Positions 59,121 through 64,000 of a stretch of DNA of 64,000 nt are shown piece by piece. The position numbers were made by a program, and so were the translations under genes. Within the stretch, counting starts at the first letter, position 1. Every line of letters starts with the position of its first letter. The DNA lies in the NCBI GenBank assembly GCA_035404185.1, contig DAONGN010000001.1:310001-374000 (forward strand), read 5' to 3'. The notes beneath the pieces were generated by a model. The model ran no database searches and was not told the DNA's origin. It saw only the letters and a program-made list of their open reading frames with translations. The stretch is from Candidatus Pacearchaeota archaeon. GTDB lineage: Bacteria; Patescibacteriota; Minisyncoccia; Minisyncoccales; Minisyncoccaceae.

Positions 59121-59402
59121 ATGGAAAAAAAATCAAATTTTTTTGTAATTAATATAGTAGATAATTATATTAAAGAAGTGAGTGGAAATTGGTGGCTTGT
59201 ATTCTTGAATGGTTTAGTAGCTATCGCTCTTGGTCTTTCTTTTATGGCTTGGCCAGAAGAAGCTTTAAAAATATTTGCTTACTTTATCGGAGCGATTATT
59301 ATTCTTTTTGGATTACAATACATCAGATTGAGCTTTAAAGTTAAAGGGATTAAAAATAAATACGAGAAAGTAAAACAAGATATTAAGTCAAAATTTGAAT
59401 AA
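59121..59402 (+). CDS. DUF308-like small membrane protein
   Basis: 93 residues with two membrane helices. WWLVFLNGLVAIALGLSFMAWP and IFAYFIGAIIILFGLQYI match one repeat of the DUF308 (HdeD-like) fold. The C-terminus is charged and faces the cytoplasm. Function unknown. Confidence 0.75.
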   Translation: MEKKSNFFVINIVDNYIKEVSGNWWLVFLNGLVAIALGLSFMAWPEEALKIFAYFIGAIIILFGLQYIRLSFKVKGIKNKYEKVKQDIKSKFE

Positions 59403-59407
59403 TATAT

Positions 59408-60229
59408 ATGGCTTATCAGGTAATAAAGCTTAATGGAGAAAAGGAAAACTTTTCTGTAAAAAAAGTGTATTATTCTGCAATTAAAGCAGGGGCTCCTGCT
59501 TTTTTAGCCAAAGAAATTTCAAAAGAAATAGAAGGAGATATTTATGATGGAATTAAAACATCAGAAATATTTAAAAAAGTTAAGAATAAGTTAAAAAGAG
59601 AAAATCTTCAATTTTCTTTAAGATTTAATCTAAAAGAAGGAATGAAGAAATTAGGACCAGCTGGTTTTGTGTTTGAGGATTTTGCGAGACAAGTTCTTTC
59701 CCAGTCAGGAATAAAAATTAAAGGAAGCAGAATATTATCTGGTAGATGTAGTAGTTACGAAATAGATTTTTTAGCTGAAAAAGAAGGAACGAACTATATT
59801 GGAGAATGTAAGTATAGGAACAATGGAGGAGACAAGATTGATGTTAATGTCTGTTTGAAAGGCTTTGCTGTTTTAGATGACATTAAAAATAGCGGAAAAT
59901 TTGATGATAATCTTAAATTTTTTATCGTAACCAATTCTAGATTTACTAATCAAGCCATTAAATATTCAAACTGTAAAGGAATAAAATTATTAGGATGGGA
60001 TTATCCTAAAAATGAAGGACTAGAGGATATAATTGATAAAAACAAACTATATCCTATAACGATTCTTCCTTCTTTTAAAAGTTATCAAGCTGACATATTT
60101 AAGAATGAAGGAATTATGCTTGTTAATGAAATTTTAAGTCTTGATATTGATAAATTTTCTAAAAAGGTTAATATACCAAAGAAACGACTAGAAGACTTAA
60201 AAAGAGAAGCTGAGGTATTATTAAAATAG
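59408..60229 (+). CDS. ATP-cone and Mrr-type restriction-endonuclease-like fusion
   Basis: 273 residues. Residues 1-85 form an ATP-cone (VIKLNGEKENFSVKKV, SLRFNLKEGMKKLGPAGF), the nucleotide-sensing domain of ribonucleotide reductases. Residues about 90-200 form a PD-(D/E)xK-type nuclease core with YEIDFLAEKEGTNYIGECKYR, where Asp and the ExK pair are intact. The end is helical. The protein may cut DNA depending on nucleotide state. It follows nucleotide-pool genes (MazG-like, thymidine kinase). Confidence 0.85.
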   Translation: MAYQVIKLNGEKENFSVKKVYYSAIKAGAPAFLAKEISKEIEGDIYDGIKTSEIFKKVKNKLKRENLQFSLRFNLKEGMKKLGPAGFVFEDFARQVLSQSGIKIKGSRILSGRCSSYEIDFLAEKEGTNYIGECKYRNNGGDKIDVNVCLKGFAVLDDIKNSGKFDDNLKFFIVTNSRFTNQAIKYSNCKGIKLLGWDYPKNEGLEDIIDKNKLYPITILPSFKSYQADIFKNEGIMLVNEILSLDIDKFSKKVNIPKKRLEDLKREAEVLLK

Positions 60230-60230
60230 A

Positions 60231-61298
60231 ATGTCATTACATATCGGAATAGTTGGTTTTCCTAACGTTGGAAAATCAACCTTATTCCAACTAATTACAA
60301 AAAAACAAGTGGATATTGCTAATTATCCTTTCTGTACCATCGACCCAAACGTCGGTGTTGTTGCTGTACCAGATATCAGGGTTGATAAATTGGTCGAATT
60401 AACGCATTCAGCAAAGAAAATATATACCACGATTGAGTTTGTTGATATTGCAGGATTAGTTGAAGGAGCAAGTAAGGGAGAAGGATTGGGAAATAAATTT
60501 TTAGCTAATATCAGAGAAGTCGATGCCATCGTATATGTCTTACGTTGTTTTAAAAATGATACTATTGTTAATACTCGTCCCATAATAGACGTATTAAAAG
60601 ACAAGGAGATATTGGATATGGAGATGATATTAAAAGATTTAGAGACGGTTGAAAAGAGATTATGCTCCCTAGAAAGAGAAGTAAAGTCGGGAGACAAGAA
60701 AGCAATTAAAGAACTAGAAGTACTAAAGAAGGTAGAGGTTTTGCTAAAAGAAGGAAAGATGCCATCTGACTTTAATTGGGACGAAGAGGAAATAAAAATA
60801 ATTAAAAGTTATCAACTATTATCATCAAAACCCCGCTTGTATTTATTGAATGGAGAAGAAAAAGATGTTTCTTTAGATGTTTTAGAGGTGTTCAAGAAGA
60901 ATAACTGGAGATACATTTTCATGGATGTTTTGACTGAATCAGAAAGTGGAGACATGAGTCCCGAAGAAAGAGAATCTTTTGGTCTTTCTCCGGAACCAAA
61001 AATGAATGAATTAATCAAAGAATCATATGATCTTTTGGGATTAATTACATTTTTAACAACTGGATCCGATGAAACAAGAGCCTGGACAATACACAAGGGA
61101 GACAAGGCTCCTCAAGCTGGAGGTGCAATTCATACTGATTTTGAAGAAACATTTATTAAAGCAGAGGTAATTAATTGGGAAAAATTAATAGAGTGTGGTG
61201 GTTTTTCTGCAGCAAGAGAAAAGGGAATGATTAGAACCGAGGGAAAAGAATATGTTGTTCAAGATGGAGATGTTATTGAAATTAAAAGTGGAAAATAA
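60231..61298 (+). CDS. ychF: YchF/OLA1 GTPase-like ATPase
   Basis: 355 residues, normal length. GFPNVGKSTLFQLIT (G1), the NYPFCTIDPNVG switch, VDIAGLVEGASKGEGLGN (G3), LLNGEE at the G4 position and the C-terminal TGS domain with TIHKGDKAPQAGGAIHTDFE (in part) match YchF. It binds ribosomes and hydrolyses ATP. Confidence 0.96.
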   Translation: MSLHIGIVGFPNVGKSTLFQLITKKQVDIANYPFCTIDPNVGVVAVPDIRVDKLVELTHSAKKIYTTIEFVDIAGLVEGASKGEGLGNKFLANIREVDAIVYVLRCFKNDTIVNTRPIIDVLKDKEILDMEMILKDLETVEKRLCSLEREVKSGDKKAIKELEVLKKVEVLLKEGKMPSDFNWDEEEIKIIKSYQLLSSKPRLYLLNGEEKDVSLDVLEVFKKNNWRYIFMDVLTESESGDMSPEERESFGLSPEPKMNELIKESYDLLGLITFLTTGSDETRAWTIHKGDKAPQAGGAIHTDFEETFIKAEVINWEKLIECGGFSAAREKGMIRTEGKEYVVQDGDVIEIKSGK

Positions 61299-61299
61299 T

Positions 61300-62559
61300 A
61301 TGGAAAAAGTTTCAAAAAAATATGATATTGCCGTGATTGGAGGAGGACCAGCGGGAATGATGGCAGCAATTAGAGCGGGAGAAATAGGAGCAAGGGTTGT
61401 TTTAATTGAGAAAAATGAAAAAATTGGTGTTAAACTTTTAATGACTGGCGGGGGAAGATGTAATTTAACTCACGTTGAAAAAAGTATACGTGAGTTTTGT
61501 GGTAAGTTTGGAAAACAAGGAGATTTTCTTTTATCTCCTTTTTCTATTTTTGGAACCAAAGAAACAATGGAATTTTTTGAGAATAATGGAATAGAATTAA
61601 AAAAAGAAATGGGTAAAGTATTTCCAGCTTCTGACAAGGCCAAAGATATTTTAAATGTTTTAGTTTCTTTATTAAAAAAATACAAAGTAGATATTTTGTT
61701 TTCTTCAGAGGTTAAGGAAATAAATAAAAAAGGTAAATTAATTACTTCCGTTTCTTTATTAAATGGAAAAGAAATTGAAGCTGATCAATTTATTATTTCT
61801 TCGGGAGGAAGATCTTATCCTAGTACAGGATCATCGGGAGATAGTTTTATTTGGGCTAAAAGATTAGGTCACGATATTGTTGATACGAAGCCAGCCTTAA
61901 CCCCAATTGAAACTAAGGAGCAGTGGACTAAAAGTCTTCAGGGAATTTCTCTAGAAGATGTTTCTATTTCTCTATTTTGCAATCAAAAAAAAGAAAGCGA
62001 AGGAAGAGGAGAAATATTGTTTACTCATTTCGGTTTTAGTGGTCCATTAATTTTAGACATGAGTAGGACAATCGGGGACTTATTAGAAAGAGGAAAAGTC
62101 AAAATGACGATTGATTTATTTCCAAGCAAGAACACTGAACAATTAGATAAGTTCATTCTATCTGTCTTTAATAAAAATAGGAAGAAACATGTTTTAAAAT
62201 GTTTGAATGATTTTTTTCCAGAAAAACTTTCTGCTTTTATTCTTAACTTTAGCAGTGTTTCTTTCGACAGAAAGGGAAATGATATTACTAAAGATGAAAG
62301 AGTGAGGATGATTAAATTTTTGAAAAAGATTGAAATTAGTATTGTTGGTCTTCTTGGTTTTGATAAAGCCATGGCAACTCATGGTGGTATTTCTTTGAAA
62401 ACAATAGACTCAAAGACAATGAAATCTAAATTAATCAATAATTTATATTTTGCCGGAGAAGCAATTAATCTTGATGGTCCTTGTGGAGGATATAATTTAC
62501 AGATGTGCTGGACTACGGGATATGTGGCTGGGCAGAATGCAGCAAGTAGTGTAAAATAA
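61300..62559 (+). CDS. HI0933-type FAD-dependent oxidoreductase
   Basis: 419 residues from ATG 61300, one base after the ychF stop. The FAD site IGGGPAGMMAAIRAGEIGAR, the GGGRCNLTH motif, SSGGRSYPSTGSSGDS, and the end FAGEAINLDGPCGGYNLQM match the HI0933/YhiN family of flavoproteins (sometimes called aminoacetone oxidase). The substrate is uncertain. Confidence 0.92.
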   Translation: MEKVSKKYDIAVIGGGPAGMMAAIRAGEIGARVVLIEKNEKIGVKLLMTGGGRCNLTHVEKSIREFCGKFGKQGDFLLSPFSIFGTKETMEFFENNGIELKKEMGKVFPASDKAKDILNVLVSLLKKYKVDILFSSEVKEINKKGKLITSVSLLNGKEIEADQFIISSGGRSYPSTGSSGDSFIWAKRLGHDIVDTKPALTPIETKEQWTKSLQGISLEDVSISLFCNQKKESEGRGEILFTHFGFSGPLILDMSRTIGDLLERGKVKMTIDLFPSKNTEQLDKFILSVFNKNRKKHVLKCLNDFFPEKLSAFILNFSSVSFDRKGNDITKDERVRMIKFLKKIEISIVGLLGFDKAMATHGGISLKTIDSKTMKSKLINNLYFAGEAINLDGPCGGYNLQMCWTTGYVAGQNAASSVK

Positions 62560-62563
62560 TATC

Positions 62564-64000
62564 ATGATTAATCTTGAGAAAATATCAAAAAACACCTTTT
62601 GTTTATTCGTATTCTTTTTTCCATTTTTTTTCATTCCCCAGATAAATGTCTCGCAGGTTTTAAATGAAAAAGCATTTCTTTTAGTTTTTGCTTTTACTAT
62701 TTTTTTTCTTCAATTATTAAATATTTTTCTTTCAAAGAAGGTTACTTTTAGAGATAGCCCATTACAGAGAATAATAGTCTTTTTGATTTTTTCTCTTCTA
62801 TTATCGTTGTTATTTTCTAAAAATATGTTTTTAAGTTTTTGGGGCCGTCCATTTCAAGCCGATGCTTTTATAGTTTTTTTAGCTTGTTTTGTGGTTTTTT
62901 ATTTATCAAGCACCATCAAAAGAAGAGGCGTTTTAAAAATATTAGAGTACTTCGTTGCTGGTTCAGCTATCTTATCAATACTTTATCTTATTAAAAAGTT
63001 TACAGGAGTAAGTCCAGTTATTTTTGATAGTATATCTGGAACAGCAATTGTTATTTCAATGGCTTTTGTTGTTTTAATATCTTTTGTTTTCAACAATTTA
63101 AATTATTTCAGAAAAGGTAAGGGTTATAGTATTGTGAGAGTAGCCTCAATGGGAACATTTTTTATTTTATTTTTAACTTCTTTAATATTGATAGACTTCA
63201 AACTTTCTTGGTTTTTTGTATCAATAGGAACATTTTTTGTTTTTTGGAGAAGCATGCTTGAAAGCGATTTTGTGTTCAAAAGAAAGAAAGCAATTCTTTC
63301 AGTGTCTTTACTTTTAGTTTTTTTATCTTTATTTTTTTTACGCATTCCTTTCACTGATAAGATTGATGAATCAAAGCTTTCTTATGAATCAAGTTGGAGC
63401 ATAGCAGAAAAAAGTTTAGGGGAGAGTTTTAAAAACTTTTTTGTAGGCTCTGGGCTATCAACTTATTCTTATCAGTTTTCTTTATATAAGGATAAAAGCT
63501 TTAATATGGCTGATTCCTCATTAATATTTGAAGAAGGATCTATTCCTCTTTTAACTTTTTTTGTCACGGGCGGATTTTTATTAGTTTTTGCATTGTTACT
63601 TTTAATTTCTTTTTTTTATTATCAAGGGTTTACTTATTTTTTAAATTTTAGAAAAGAAAATAAAAATGATCCAGTGAATGTTTTAGATTTATTGTTTCCA
63701 ACTATTTTTTGTCTTACGCTTTTAATGTTTTTTTATAAAATTGATGTAAGTTCTCTTTTCTTATTATTTTTTACTTTAGGTCTTTGGGATGGACAACAGA
63801 AAGGACAAGAAAAAATCATCGATATTCCTTCCCAAAATATTGCCAAGGTAGTTCTCTCTTTTATTTTTATTGTCTGGGGATCAATTGTTTTCAATTTTAT
63901 AAATTATTATAGAGCCGAAACTCATTATCAAAAATCAATAAATAATTATAATAATCAAGGGGCTATTAGCGAATCAATATCAGAAATGGAAAAAGCTTCA
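62564..64000 (+). CDS. O-antigen-ligase-like membrane protein (partial, runs off the window)
   Basis: ATG 62564 opens a frame of 479 codons with no stop before the window ends. It has about ten or more membrane helices, very rich in Phe, Leu and Ile, with a larger outside loop (about 265-310: SYESSWSIAEKSLGESFKNF). The last visible part (YYRAETHYQKSINNYNNQGA) looks like the start of tetratricopeptide repeats. This helix-then-TPR layout is common in Patescibacterial O-antigen-ligase-like proteins, which probably act on surface polysaccharides. It starts four bases after the flavoprotein stop. Confidence 0.78.
   Translation, partial: MINLEKISKNTFCLFVFFFPFFFIPQINVSQVLNEKAFLLVFAFTIFFLQLLNIFLSKKVTFRDSPLQRIIVFLIFSLLLSLLFSKNMFLSFWGRPFQADAFIVFLACFVVFYLSSTIKRRGVLKILEYFVAGSAILSILYLIKKFTGVSPVIFDSISGTAIVISMAFVVLISFVFNNLNYFRKGKGYSIVRVASMGTFFILFLTSLILIDFKLSWFFVSIGTFFVFWRSMLESDFVFKRKKAILSVSLLLVFLSLFFLRIPFTDKIDESKLSYESSWSIAEKSLGESFKNFFVGSGLSTYSYQFSLYKDKSFNMADSSLIFEEGSIPLLTFFVTGGFLLVFALLLLISFFYYQGFTYFLNFRKENKNDPVNVLDLLFPTIFCLTLLMFFYKIDVSSLFLLFFTLGLWDGQQKGQEKIIDIPSQNIAKVVLSFIFIVWGSIVFNFINYYRAETHYQKSINNYNNQGAISESISEMEKAS

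Noticed and set aside
1-64000. TGA recoded as glycine or tryptophan, as in some Patescibacteria
   Set aside because: Genes end in TGA at natural C-termini (855, 16915, 35245, 36070), and no conserved Gly or Trp position requires in-frame TGA.
1-64000. An integrase, transposase or phage structural gene explaining the accessory regions
   Set aside because: None of the reading frames shows recognisable recombinase or phage motifs. Any such enzyme must lie outside the window.

Overview
The window is 64 kb of AT-rich DNA, roughly one third G+C by eye. It is densely packed with genes, has no gene-free stretch above 300 bases, and contains no rRNA operon, CRISPR array, integrase or insertion sequence that I can see. 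The standard bacterial code fits, because TGA is used as a stop (genes ending at 855, 16915, 35245 and 36070). Several traits suggest a member of the Candidate Phyla Radiation (Patescibacteria, probably a parcubacterium). Shine-Dalgarno sites are almost absent and many genes seem to be read from leaderless mRNAs. Several core enzymes are short forms (pyruvate kinase, UvrA, UvrC). There is a CxxC-x17-CxxC zinc-ribbon protein of the kind often annotated in these genomes. The taxonomic call is inference from gene content, not a search result.

Layout. Bases 1-5533 form an accessory region of single genes: the tail of an unknown protein, a DUF5678-like protein with a retropepsin-like protease, a possible HEPN-type protein, a small membrane protein, a YraQ-type permease and an ABC-F ATPase. 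Bases 5536-12214 hold pyruvate kinase (minus strand), the zinc-ribbon protein, a tiny basic protein, EngB, a CDGSH iron-sulfur protein, rubrerythrin, a matrixin-like protease, a DEAD-box helicase with a terminator in its leader, and a small exported protein. Bases 12230-16300 are again accessory, with single genes separated by copies of one intergenic module: a sequence like the 3' end of a tRNA, then a terminator, then usually a promoter. Related copies lie at 1.4-3.9 kb.

Bases 16355-22047 encode an ECF-type sigma factor with a membrane partner and then a MacA/MacB-like export operon. Bases 22163-26986 hold a short leader ORF with a terminator, a 1032-residue surface protein with thrombospondin-like modules, a membrane histidine kinase and MscL. 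Bases 27029-35245 are pgk, a DHH phosphoesterase and uvrB-uvrA-uvrC. After an orphan gene and a U32 peptidase family protein comes a second MacA/MacB-like export operon with two permeases (37975-42780), followed by another orphan gene.

Bases 43222-54995 mix small membrane and exported proteins (CcdA-like, Nudix, GerMN, DUF378, PspC, SIMPL, MATE, CapA, DUF3298, TspO), a beta-CASP nuclease and a minus-strand pair (AttH/CrtC-like protein and DUF2090 aldolase-like protein). Bases 54997-58220 form an [FeFe]-hydrogenase module with a NuoF-like flavoprotein and a small membrane protein. Bases 58228-64000 carry MazG-like, thymidine kinase, DUF308, an ATP-cone/Mrr fusion, YchF, an HI0933-type flavoprotein and the start of an O-antigen-ligase-like membrane protein that runs off the window.

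The most distinctive signals are in the non-coding DNA: the repeated tRNA-3'-end-like boundary module, a recurrent TATAAT-N6-ATG arrangement, promoters placed directly behind terminators, and two genes (helicase and surface protein) with an intrinsic terminator inside the leader.
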